Assembly: GCA_013399015.1 (NCBI GenBank)
Contig: VWZX01009005.1
Location: 602,433 to 666,432 of the forward strand
Source: Galbula dea
Lineage: Eukaryota; Chordata; Aves; Piciformes; Galbulidae
DNA: 64,000 nucleotides
Reading direction: 5' to 3'
The position numbers and the translations under genes were made by a program. Shown piece after piece: positions 51,923 to 62,400 of the stretch (the first letter of the stretch is position 1; every line of letters begins with the position of its first letter). A model generated the notes under the pieces. It saw nothing but the letters and a program-made list of their open reading frames with translations. It was not told the DNA's origin and searched no databases.

Positions 51923-52608
51923 CCCTCTTGTTATCTTAGCTGTCATCAGCAGTCACCTTTTCAAAGACAGACAGGCTAGATGCACAGTATTCTTGTAGAT
52001 GAGCAAACAGAAAGCTGCTGCAGAAAAACATGAGAGCAAGATGGAGAATAGCAAGCACCAAGAATCGTTGCTCAGGTCCTCCTTGAGAGGTGCTGGGCAT
52101 GTAGCTGCCTGCTTCATGCTTGCTGGCCTTGCTGAAAGGAATTCATTTCTTTTTTCTAATATGGTGCCACACATATTACCTCAGAGACCTAACTGCCAAA
52201 CAAGGGGAGCCCACCAAAAGAACACGCACAAAGCATGGCACAGGCTTTGGCACTTTCTCCAGAAAAAACAAACAAATAAAACCACAATTACATTAATGGG
52301 AGTGCACAATAGGCACCACCCAAAATAGCAGATTAATAGATGCAGATCGGTGATGGCTGTTGGTGAGGGCATGGAGTAGCAGGGCACATGGTGGAGAGGG
52401 TGATGGGAGGGCTGGCATCCATTTCTGCCATGCTGCTGCAGAAGCACCCTGCCCAGCCCCACCACCATAGCCAGGGATGGGGCAGTGGGTAATGTGGCCA
52501 CCTCCTTAACCTAGGGCTTGCTCCTTGGGAGGGTAAGAGGTCCAGCCTCTCCAAGAGATAACAAGCTGCAGCACAGCAGAGAAGGGGCTGCCCTGGCTGG
52601 AGGGTTTC

Positions 52609-52645
52609 CTTGTGATACCTTCACTTGTTTCACTTGTGATACCTT
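52609..52645. repeat. 13-bp direct repeat, 24-bp period
   Basis: The sequence cttgtgatacctt occurs at 52609-52621 and again at 52633-52645, separated by cacttgtttca, which itself repeats the cacttgt element. It is a small local duplication. Confidence 0.85.
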
Positions 52646-53029
52646 CTCCCCAGTCTCTGGAGGAAGAAGGGAAATGGGAGCCTTTGGGGTGGTCATGAGA
52701 GCTAGAGGCACAGGCAGGAGAGCCCAGAGCACAACAGGGATGTCAGAGGCGTCATCCAGCAGCATTAAAAACCTCCGTTCTGAATAAACATCAACACTCC
52801 CTGTCTTCTCCAAACCAAATTCCCAGCCCGTTAGGTTCACCATTAACAACAATCTCTGCAACTTTCTCAGTCTTGCTGTTTACACAAGCTAGAGCTTTCA
52901 TACATAAAACTCTTAAATGAAAACATTAAAGAGCAGCTGGCGCCTCTTGAAAAACTCATAAAGAGTCTGTTTCCAAACAGCCTTGCTTCTATACCATAAA
53001 TTTCTGCATTTCTTACTCCCTTCATTCCT

Positions 53030-53320
53030 TATTTCTAAAGACATTTGCATGAAAACAGGAACTTTGTTTATTAAAGAGTTCATCTGCTCCCACTGTTAAT
53101 TTCCCACCTGAAGCCAGAATCCCCCGGGTATGACATCATTAGCACAGGCTCTGGAAATGATCATGAAGTCACAAACAGCGGGTTAGTGCTCCACTTGGAG
53201 AATAAACAGCAAGAAGACAGAACCTCTCCCACTGCCAAATCCCCAGATCCTTATCCAGTTTTTCCTGGAGCAATATCCCATTGACTTCAGTGGGACGCTG
53301 ACCAAAATAAAGCTGTCAAT
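53030..53320. promoter_or_regulatory. Candidate conserved noncoding or ancient-repeat segment
   Basis: The segment contains an octamer ATTTGCAT-type site (gacatttgcatg, 53040-53051), tttgtttattaaag, and tgacatcatt, a near-match to a CRE/AP-1 site. At 53277-53295 is tcccattgacttcagtggg, an almost perfect inverted repeat (cccattga against tcagtggg). I recall CCCATTGACTTCAATGGG-like strings as common in old amniote repeats, so part of it may be a very old transposon remnant. Regulatory function is a guess. Confidence 0.22.
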
Positions 53321-56300
53321 TTGTGTTTTAGCTATTCCTCCTATCCTCCTCCTGCCTCCAGGGCATCAGGGACTTGCCTGTGCAGCAGGTCTGGGACACA
53401 GGAAGCTCTGCCCTGGCAACATGCCAGTCCTCCCAGTGCTGCATCGTTGCCCTGATCTCTGCAAGCAAGGCCAATCCCAAGGGGAGACCACCTCATCCCT
53501 CAATCAGTTCCCGTAAGTGTCCCTTTTCCAACTAAGCACCATGACACATCCTGCTTGCATGGAGACCATTGCATGGGTATCTCATGCAGTCCATCCAGGA
53601 GAGCATCTGGTGGGATGTAGGAGTCCAGGCTCACTGTGGGGGAGGGTAGCAGGGCTGCCCCACACAGTCATAGACAGTAACAGCAGTGCTGGAGACTGGG
53701 TAACTGAGGGCACCTGAAGATCAGGAGTAAATACCTTTACAGAAAGAAATATAGGAGTGAAAGATCTGTTTCATGTGCAGAAGTGGAGAAAAGAAACACA
53801 GGAACAAAAATGTCTCCTCCTATGAGGATGGGAAGACAAAGCAAAGGCATGTTTTATCAGAACAGATCCAGCAACACTAATCAAGTCTACATTTTTTACC
53901 TCCTGCTCCACAAAAGTACTAGAAAATAACTGTGAGCTTCATTAAATGTCTTTTGACATATAAAATCTCTGACATGGTTGAAGACCTCCCCTCCCATCAC
54001 CAGGCATGCACAGCTAATATAAAGTATATATAGGACAAATATTGCTGTTTTTTAAACTGAGATCTGTGCATGCAAGTAGTGTATTTGTCATGTGATAGTC
54101 CTCTGCAAGACAGATGACATATTTGTGATGGATCTCCGCCTGAGTGCCACAATCCTGTGTTGTTGCAGTACAGAATACAGCCTAGTCCTACATGACCAGT
54201 GCTCTCCACCTAGCAGCCTGTGGTAAGCAGGCTGCTTGCCTCCCTGCCTTCCCACCCTGGGCCAAGTTGGCTGCTAAATACTAATACTATTGAGCAGACA
54301 CTTGAGGATACATGTCTGAAGATCTACCTACCTATGAGAGTGGAATGTAGCCAAGTGGGACAGAAACAGTCTAGTTAGAAACAGGGTTATTAATACGGCA
54401 CAGGAAAGGCGGAGGCAGAGTATAGGATTGATCAGACACAGTCCTTCCAGGACTTTTTCAGTTCATCCTTGTACTCCAAGCTTTACAGCTTTTACATACA
54501 CAGTGCTACATCTTCATTCAGTGATCGTGTTGGGATCATGAACAGTGTTTCAGAAATACATGTTTGTCAAATGTAAGCAGGTAATATTTAGTATAGCAGA
54601 GGGGAAAGAAAAATAAAAGTGTTTACTCTAGCAAATAAAATCTAAATTCTTCCCTCAGTGAAATCACTGTGACTTGATTGAGCACCACCAACGTGCTGCA
54701 TGGTGACAGTACTATGCTAACATGACCTGAATTGGGTTTGGCAGCTGGGAGATACAGTCTCGGGGAAAGCAAGCTGGTGAGTGCTCCAGATACATGGCAC
54801 GACCACAGCATGCCTGTACTTCACCGGGACCACAGCCAGGTCCCACTTTGCCTGCTCCCCTGAACACAGCCCATAGACACCACAGCCTCCAGTTTCCTTT
54901 GGTTTGGTCCATTGTTACAGGGCAAGCAATTCCAAGTGTTTTCCTTGGCACGGGCTGGTGGTCCCATCATGCCATACTTCCTCTACACAAAGCAAGTGTT
55001 ATTTAACAGCTCTGATTATTTTGGAGACATGTTCAGGGTGTTTTTTTTTTTAGAAGAGAATATATTGAAACTGATTGTATTGGCTGCTTGTGCCTGTTTT
55101 TTCTGGATGGCGCTTGCTCTTTGTATAAAATGTGAGATGCAGACCTGGGCAACTTTTCAAGAGGGGCACAGTGCCACTGTCACATGTACCTTACATAATA
55201 GAATTGTCACCTCTGTCAAGTTAAGCATGAAAAAAAAAGGAAATGCAGGCACACTGGGGAGAGGTGTCCAGGCTTGGTCACCCCAGCACACGCCCAACCG
55301 AGTCAATAAGAATTTGATCCAAAGCAACTAACAGCAGGAAGAGCTGATAAAGCTCCGGCGGCTCCTGTTATTTATTCCCTTAGCACACCACCTGATAGCA
55401 TAACTAACTTGTCAAAGAAAGGTTGCCCTTGTTTTTTGATGTGGGCTTCGAGGATACGGACAGACAAAGAGTAAATATTTCAGTACAACCGAAAGTATCT
55501 CTGACTCATCATATCATCATCATTTTTCTGGGAGGCACTGGCTTCATCCTTTTTTCTCAACCCTTCCTTTAGGATAATTCATTCCAGGAGCTCTATACTT
55601 TCTCAGAAAAATCCCTAATGTTCTCTATAAGAGTCAGTATTGTTCATTTTAAAGAGCAAGCAGAAGATGAGCCCTCCCTCACTCTGCCTTCCAACCCTTG
55701 TTTATCCATTTCCTTACTTTCAAATCACAGAGTAGCAAATGTTCAAGGTCTTCCTCCCACCTGCTTCTCCAAGGCAGTTTCAAATTAGCCATGATTTCCT
55801 TCTCTTCTCAGCTTCTCATTTTTTCCAAAGACTGTACTACCGATTCCTAACGCCCTCCTTCCCTCTTTGTTATTCAGTGCAGACCCACATCGTGCTGCTT
55901 ATTCATGAGGACACTTCCGCCCACTCTGCAGAGCCAATATTCTCCACCTCTGCTCTGAACAAATGCTTTCATCTTCACATTAGCCTAGTTCTTGCTTCCA
56001 GCAGCTGTTTTTTTTTACTTTGGGTTGTCTTTTTTTTGTGTGTGTGTGCGTGTCTTTTTTGTGAGCAGCTCTTGACACTCCACAGGGCTGCCGAGTCCTT
56101 CCGAAGCGAGTGCTTTCCTGAGAGGAGGACAGGCCATGGCAACAGAAGCGAACGGTGCTTACTGGAAAGACTATTTGTTCCTTTCAGTCGGAAAACAAAA
56201 GAATAAATGAATTGTTGCTAATTCCAAGGGAGTCTGCCCTCTGCTCCAGGCACCTTTACAGCCACACAAATTACAATGCCACTGGTATTCACAGCGAGAA

Positions 56301-57099
56301 ACAGAGACGGTTCATCCCACTACAACTCCCTTGCTCCTGCAGTGCTCTAAACAACTACTGAAGCTTTCCCCAACAACTGAGAAGCTCCCTCCCCAGCCAG
56401 TGCCTCAGGAAACCTCCCCCAGAGGGAAGCTTGGCTGTAGGGCATGATTGGACAAGTGGTGAACCCCCAGGCTGCTGGAGGCCATGTGGGCTTTAGTCCC
56501 AGACCCCCTTCCATGCAAGGGGGGGGGCTCCAGGTGAATCATATCTGATGACTTTAAAGTCATTTGACAACATAAATTTGGCCCAACTGAAGCTCACTGA
56601 CACAATCTTCCACCTGCATTTTCTCCTAGCTCAGCAGCTGGCCATGCTGATCTCATCCAATGAGAACTCAGGCTTTCCAAGAGCTGTCAGAACATGCACA
56701 GCTTTCCTCTGTCCAGCTGGTGTCCCTGGGTCTCACTGTAGGCTTGGGTGAGTGGATCACACAGAGAATAGAAAGAGTCAGGGAGTGGCTGACAATGGCC
56801 TCCATGGTGGGGATGCATGGCTGCAGGACCCATACTGAACATTTTCTCATGTCAAGATACCCAGATGGTTTAGGAAACAGTTGGGTTTGGGGTCTTGTGC
56901 ATCTTTTCATAACACCAGCAAGGCAAAACTCCCACCACAGTGGAAGAGCTCCTGGCAACTCTCCAATGAGGACTGGCTCTGCTCAGGCGGGGTGCCAGGC
57001 TGTCAGCTGAAGTGATTGATGGGAGGTGGCTGAGATCAAGGATGAAAAAGGCCACATCCAGCAAACAGGCAGGCACACAGGAGGAGCAAGACTGCTGAA

Positions 57100-58067
57100 G
57101 AGGGCTGTCCAAGCATGGGAAACCCAGCAGACAACAAAAAGAGGTCCAAGGAGAGGATCCCCAGATGTAAGAAGGAAGGCAAGAGACTGGCATAGGTGAG
57201 TCAAGATCTGCTGGTCAAACTGAAGGGCAAGAAGGAAATGCACAGACAGCAGAAGCAGGGACAGGTATCCTGGGAAGAGTATAGGCATGCTGTCTGGCTG
57301 TGTAGGGATGAAGTCAGGAAGACCTAGACATGGCTGGAGCAGAACTTGGCAATGCATGCAAAGAATAATAAGATGGGCTTCTACAGGTATGTCAGACAGA
57401 AAAGAAAAGTCAAAGTTTACACCACCCCCCCCACCCCGATGAGCAAGACTAGCAAACTGGTAACAAAAAACAAGGAGAAGGCTGAGGCACTCAACAATTT
57501 TTTTTGCCTCAATCTTCACTGTCAATCTCTCTTTCCACATCTCCTGAGTTGAGGGACCACAAGATGAGGGCTAGGGGAGCAAAATCCCTCACACTGTAAG
57601 AGAGGATCAGGTTTGTGACCACCTAAGGAACGTGGACCTACATAAGTCTATTGGACCTGACTAGATGCATCTCAGAACCCTGAGGGAATTGGCTGATTAC
57701 CTGTAGTTGTCTCTATGATATTTGAAAAGTCATGGCAGTCAGGTGAAGTCTCTGGTGACTGGAAAAAGGGAAACACTGCATCCATTTCTAAGGGTGTAAA
57801 GGAGCACCCTGGGAACTACTGACCTCTCCTCTGTGCCTGGGAAGAGTATGGAACAGGTCCTTCCAGAAGCAATGCTAAAGCACATGGAGGACAAGGAGGT
57901 GATTTGAGACAGCCAGCATGTTTTCACCAAGAGCAAGTCCTGCCTGACCAACCTAGTTGCTTTCTATGATGGAGTGACTATATTGGTAGACATGGAAAGA
58001 GCAACAGATGTAATTTCTCTGGACTACTGTAAGGCCTTTGACATGGTCCCCAGTAACATCCTTCTCA
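57100..58067 (+). mobile_element. Outer CR1 LINE, 5' part
   Basis: From about 57195 the translation follows CR1 ORF2: SQDLLVKLKGKKEMHRQQKQ, then GQVSWEEYRHAVWLCRDEVR. After a stop it continues with LAMHAKNNKMGFYRYVRQKR and KVK. Further on come KLVTKNKEKAEALNNFF (about 57454-57507) and the reverse transcriptase N-terminal blocks, including TDLSSVPGKSMEQ and SCLTNLVAFYDGV, then DYCKAFDMV at about 58021-58048 (the first catalytic Asp region, motif A). Stops and frameshifts break it. The left edge is uncertain and could lie anywhere between about 57000 and 57195. The element is interrupted at 58067 and resumes at about 58485. Confidence 0.93.
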
Positions 58068-58110
58068 TAGAATCATAGAATGGCCCAGGTTGGAAGGGGC
58101 CTTAAAGATC
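58068..58110 (-). mobile_element. Short CR1 3' end, inverted, nested
   Basis: On the plus strand atagaatcatagaatggccc and aggttggaaggggccttaaa, then gatca, match the inverted last 40 or so bases of a CR1 with the ATTCTATG tail. A second inverted CR1 tail (octamer repeats) begins immediately after it. So this is either a separate, extremely short insertion or the split end of one that was later interrupted by the neighbour. Confidence 0.82.
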
Positions 58111-58484
58111 ACAGAATCACAGAATCACAGAATATTAGAAGTTGGAAGGGACCTTGATCATCTAGTTCCAACCCCCCTGCCATAGGCAGGGACACCACAC
58201 ACTAGACCAGGTTGCCTAGGGCCACATCCAGCCTGGCCTTGAATGCTGCCAGAGATGGGTCATCCATAACCTCTCTGAGTAACCTGTTCCAGTGCCTCAC
58301 CACCCTCTGTGTAACGAACATTCTTCTAATTTCTAGTCTGAATTTCCCCTCCTTCAGCTTGTATCCATTCCCCCTTGTCCTATTGCAATCTGACCAGCTA
58401 AAAAGTCTCTCCACTTCTATCTTGTAAACCCCCATTAGGTACTGAAAGGCTGCTGTAAGATCCCCTCAAAGCCTTCTCTTTTCT
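58109..58484 (-). mobile_element. CR1 LINE 3' end, inverted, nested in the outer CR1
   Basis: The plus strand shows the reverse complement of a CR1 3' end: the octamer tail tcacagaatcacagaatcac, then agttggaagggaccttgatc, atctagttccaacccccctg and ccataggcaggg. The ORF2 stop is read at about 58202-58204 in minus orientation (cta in cactagacc), followed by the C-terminal coding block up to 'caaagccttctcttttct'. The length is about 375 bp, typical of 5'-truncated CR1. The outer element continues on the far side (ttaaattggataggtatgga, compare CTAAATTGGAGAGGCATGGA). The insertion is therefore younger than the outer copy. The string ccttctc is found at both junctions and might be a short target duplication. 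Confidence 0.94.
58202..58435 (-). pseudogene. CR1 ORF2 C-terminus (nested copy), open for 78 codons
   Basis: This is the end of the CR1 reverse transcriptase polyprotein in the nested inverted element. Recognisable blocks are RTRGNGYKLKEGKFRLEIRR, VRHWNRL, EVMDDPSLAAFKARLD and ALGNLV followed by the stop. The family pattern is RTRGNGFKLKEGRFRLDIRKKFFTVRVV-type, ending in LDGALG-LV. It is intact in frame to the 5' truncation point, consistent with a fairly recent insertion. It lacks the endonuclease and reverse transcriptase catalytic domains, so it encodes nothing functional by itself. Confidence 0.88.
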
Positions 58485-58562
58485 TTAAATTGGATAGGTA
58501 TGGATTTGATGGGTGAACTGTTCAGTGGATGATGAATTAGTTGGATGGTGGCCAGTGGCTAA

Positions 58563-58850
58563 TTGTCCAGATGGAGATTACTGACAAGTGGTGTCCCTCA
58601 GGGGTCCATACCAGGACTAGTGATGTTTAATATCTTCATCAATGACATAGACAATGGGATCAAGTGTGTTCACAGCAAGTTTGCAGATGACACCAAGCTG
58701 ATAGGTGCAGTTGTAACACCTGTCAAGTGCAAGGTCCTCCACCCAGGTCAGGGCAATCCTTGGTATCAATACAGGCTGGGGAATGATGTCCTTGAGAGCA
58801 GACCTGTGGAGAAGAACTTGGGAGTACAGGTGATGAAAGGTTGGACATGA
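58563..58850 (+). pseudogene. CR1 reverse transcriptase fragment with SGVPQGS and FADD motifs
   Basis: An open stretch of 95 codons in the outer CR1 keeps two reverse transcriptase signatures: SGVPQGS (motif B region, residues 9-15) and FADDTKL (motif C, residues 40-46, carrying the two catalytic aspartates). Right after it, GAVVTPVKCKVLHPGQGNP shows that the family segment between the D-TPEGR-type block and the KAKCKVLH block is missing, roughly 30 residues, with the frame kept. The upstream motif A (DYCKAFD, near 58021) is split off by the nested CR1 and lies in broken frames. The fragment is not a functional enzyme. Confidence 0.9.
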
Positions 58851-59097
58851 GCCAGCAATGTGCACTCACAGCCTAGATGGTCAACTATATCCTGGGCCAC
58901 ATTAAAAGAAGTGTGGCCAGCACGTCAAGGGAGGTGATTCTGCTGCTCTATCCTCTAGTGAGACCTCATCTGGAGTACTGCATTCATCTCTGAAGTCCTC
59001 AGCACAGGAAAAGGCGTGGACCTGTTGGAGCAGGTCCAGAGGAGGACCACAAAAATGATGAGAGGAATGGAACATCTCTCCTGCAAAGAAAGGCCGA

Positions 59098-59349
59098 GTG
59101 TTGGGGTTATCCAGCCTGCAGAAGAGGAAGGTCTGTAAGAAAGATGGGTACAAACTTTTTAGCAGGGCCTGTTTCAATACAATAAGGGATAATGGCTTTA
59201 AACTAAAAGAAGGTAGATTTAGACTAGAGATAAGGAAGAAGTTTTTTACAATGAGGATTGTGAAACACTGTAACAGGTTGCCCAGAGAGGTGGTGGATGC
59301 CCCATCCCTGGAAACATTCAAGATCAGCTTGTTTGGGACTCCGATCTAG
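59098..59349 (+). pseudogene. CR1 ORF2 C-terminal remnant (outer copy)
   Basis: The frame reads SLQKRKVCKKDGYKLFSRAC, FNTIRDNGFKLKEGRFRLEI, RKKFFTMRIVKHCNRLPREV and VDAPSLETFK. This is the CR1 ORF2 C-terminal block, with the RRLRGDLI-AFQYLKGA-type segment deleted between LQKRK and VCKKD. The final LDGALGNLV-type end is changed to SLFGTPI before the stop, so the C-terminus has diverged or shifted. It is in a different frame from the piece at 58563-58850. Confidence 0.85.
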
Positions 59350-59438
59350 TTGAAGATGTCCGTGCTCATTTTAGGGGGTTTGGACTAGATAACCTTTAAA
59401 AGTCCCTTCCAACCCAAACTATTCTATAAGCCTATGAA

Positions 59439-62400
59439 ATCTGGCAAACTTCCCCATGGGCAAAGCAAGCTGTGGCCCCAACCTACAAGAATGACCCATG
59501 GAGTGCTGGCGCAGGCCAAACAACCCCCCATGAGATAACAGTGGGAGGGCTGGTCAGTCAGGCCATGGACACATCACACCACAGCACTGCTGGTACAACA
59601 CAAACCAAAGCTACCTCCATGAAGCAGATTTGGGCTGGCACAGTGAGACAATAGTGCGGCAGGTGCTGAACTGAGGCATTGCTTTTCTACTCCTGGCCTG
59701 GACATAGTCTCAATGATTTGACAATGTCATCTTGCCACATCCTTGTGGCTTCTCTCCCACTGCCCTAAACTAATCTCTACTACCTCTGAGACCCACAAAT
59801 ACCTCTCACCTCCTGTTCCACTTGCCCATCTCTTGGCTTTCACTCTCCAGATTCTTGTCAGCTCCTCATTTCATTTCTTCTGTTCCCACACAAGGATCCA
59901 GAAGCCATTAATGGTTCAATCTGTGGCAAGATCTAAAACTGCCACATCTTTAAAAAGCCACAAGCACACTGCAATTTGTGAGAGCTACCCAGTCCAGCCA
60001 CAACAGTGACATGTCTAGCCTTGAGGTATAAGGGTTAAACTTCTCTAGCTTTTAAAATCCCTTAATATGTGCATGCACAGAGCTGTTACACTGCAATTTA
60101 CTCCAAATTAATGCTCCATTTATCTATCCATACCTCTTGCATCTTGCTGCACCTATACTCCTAAATGAATCTTCCTAGACTCTCCTCATTTAATTTTCCA
60201 CCTCTTCAAGTGAACTCTCCCACTAATAGTCTCTGTGTATCTCTGCATTCTCACTTTTCAAAATGCTGCCCCTGTCTCACTTACCATGCAAACATGTTAA
60301 GGCACAGAGCTGAAATGCCATGCCAGAAAAAGCAGCCAAGGTTGTTTTGGTACATGCAGTGGTCAGCATGTCCTGCTGGAGAGCCTACCAACATGTAATT
60401 AATATCTTGATTTTCTGAGCCAGATGAGTTCTGTTCCTTCTCTTGTCCAAACCACAGAGACAAGAACATACATCTCACAAATCCTGGGATTAACAGCAAG
60501 ATACAAAGAGGGAAAGGGAAAAGCTGAAAAGTCACCACACTGACCAGCAATGCTAGCATTAGGATCTGGGACCTTCTTGTGCTTGTAGAAACAGTAATGC
60601 CCCTTACTGGAGTGGGCAGGCTGTAACATTTGTCTGAAGGCTCTTACCCAGATGCAGTAGTTGAGCTCTCCCCCTTGAACATACTGATAAGACTGACCCA
60701 CATCTGCTGAGACAAAATCAGAGGAAGGTCTGGGGAAAATGAAATCTGAGCATAGCAGGAAGAGACATTTACATACAACGAGTAGCTGTAACACCACAAT
60801 CCCCTAAGAAAAGTAAAGGATTTTACTGCTTGCCCATCACATCACTTCAAAAAACCCTTCTCACTCTGCAGGCTTTTGTCCTCCGGGTCAGTGGAGCGAA
60901 GGCACACAGCACTGCATGCTAATTCTCCTCCACTGCTCCAGCAGTGACTGTACATTCCAAATCTACAGCATGAAACCCCCCCAGGCACCAAGCCAAACCT
61001 TGCTCTGCTGTGTTCGTGCATGGGCACCAGAATCAGAGCAGAAGCACATCTGTCCAGGGCTAGCATCTGTGGTTTATTGATTAATTTTGAATACAATGTT
61101 CCTCTTGCACATCTACCTCTCCTCTCCAAGGACACAAGACCTTTGCACTTTTCTGATTACTTCATCCTCTGTACTTTGCTTCCACAAGCGATAGGTCGGG
61201 GATTGGATGACAGACTTGACCCAAACTGTCTGACAAAGGCTTCTTGTCTGCTTGGCAAGGCATTCAGAGAAATCAATTCACTGAAGAGTCAATGCTGCAT
61301 TACATTTAGAAGTAGTTTCTAGGCATGCCATGAAAGACACCATCACATCAGTGGGCTTATTGACCCATCCAGTAGAAACTCTGGTACAGAGCAACATTCT
61401 CAAATGACTCTGAAGGCAGACCTTCTTGCCATGTGTGTGATACCAAAGATAAACAATAAAGGTTTCAATTTTGCAGAATTGCCTTTCCAAAACTTTTCAT
61501 AGGCAAAAAAATCACCCCTGAGGTCCCTCCTGAATGATAGCAATACCACCTCTTCTCAGTATCAAAGAATATTTAGGCCTTTTTGCTCTGCAGGTTATCT
61601 GTTCAACACCAACAGGGTACCAGTAAGCATGGAGACAGAAGCAGACACATGCAGAAATGTGCCACTGCTGTTCTTAAAAAGCCAAAACGCAAGAAATGTC
61701 CAGTTCCATGAATGAGCACTCTCAGATGACCCTGCAGGACCTTTATCCTCAGGCATGGAGGCCAGCCCTGGACTTTCTTTCTAATCTTGCTCTGTCCTGC
61801 CATTGAACCAGCCTTCATGCCCCACAGAGCCCATCCACATCATCTTCTCTCATCACCAATACTTGCCTGAGCATCTACTTCCTCCATTTTCCTTCTCAAG
61901 TCCTTATGAAGGCATTTAGCACCTTTGCTGATGTGCCTTCTGAATAATTTATTTATTTATCCATTTATCTCCTCTTCCTCACTTTTTTTCCAGGCAGGAG
62001 GAGCTGATGTGCCCTCCCAGCATGGCTAGCCCCTATGTGGGAATGTATCTCACCAACGGGCAACTGTTAATGTTCTGCTGATGCTCTGACTCCTCTGCCC
62101 TCAAACGCCAGACACCAGGAAAAGAGGCACTTAGTAAAGTAGTCTCACAGCTGAAGCCAGGTCCCATAGCAGTAATACAGATTTTCCAGGTTCCTAAAAC
62201 CTGCAAAAGAATATGCTTTAGGTGTTTCTTCCCTACCTTCCATGTGTGGTAAGATTGAGGATGTGCTTAGGACAGATTAACAATGCTAAAACGCAAGTCT
62301 ACAGATGTTTTTGCTGGTAGTGTCTGAATAAAATAGAGACTCCAACAAGGTTAGACATAGTTTGGCTAAGGATAAGACCAAAGATATCAAAACTCTTCAA

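Larger units (their letters stand above)
51433..57099. other. Unique noncoding sequence, two further A/C-rich tracts, short repeats
   Basis: No gene is recognised. A/C-rich tracts lie at 51881-51922 (listed) and 52263-52285. A run of nine G lies at 56519-56527, and a TG run at 56039-56053. The part at 53030-53320 is listed as a possible conserved or ancient-repeat segment. The 155-codon open frame at 55739-56206 consists of pyrimidine-rich sequence giving Phe, Leu, Ser and Cys, and has no domain. Confidence 0.5.
58485..59438 (+). mobile_element. Outer CR1 LINE, 3' part with ATTCTATA tail
   Basis: After the nested insertion the CR1 resumes with attggataggtatggatttg and atgggtgaactgttcagtgg. 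It goes through the SGVPQGS block (58587-58607) and the FADD catalytic box (58680-58691), then the 'gggaggtgattctgctgctc' block near 58929. It includes the C-terminal LKEGRFRLEIRKKFF block (about 59203-59247) and a 3' UTR ending cccttccaacccaaactatt and ctataagcctatg at 59438. Internal deletions relative to the family are visible near 58716-58725 and near 59125-59135. Confidence 0.95.

Noticed and set aside
55739..56206. 155-codon open frame with a Phe/Leu/Cys-rich, membrane-like stretch
   Set aside because: The hydrophobic residues come from pyrimidine-rich, TG-repeat DNA at 55990-56060, which mimics a membrane segment. There is no conserved domain.
56983..57540. Longest open frame in the window, 185 codons on the minus strand
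   Set aside because: Most of it lies antisense to plus-strand CR1 ORF2 sequence (at least from about 57195). It has no domain and is a shadow of the retrotransposon.
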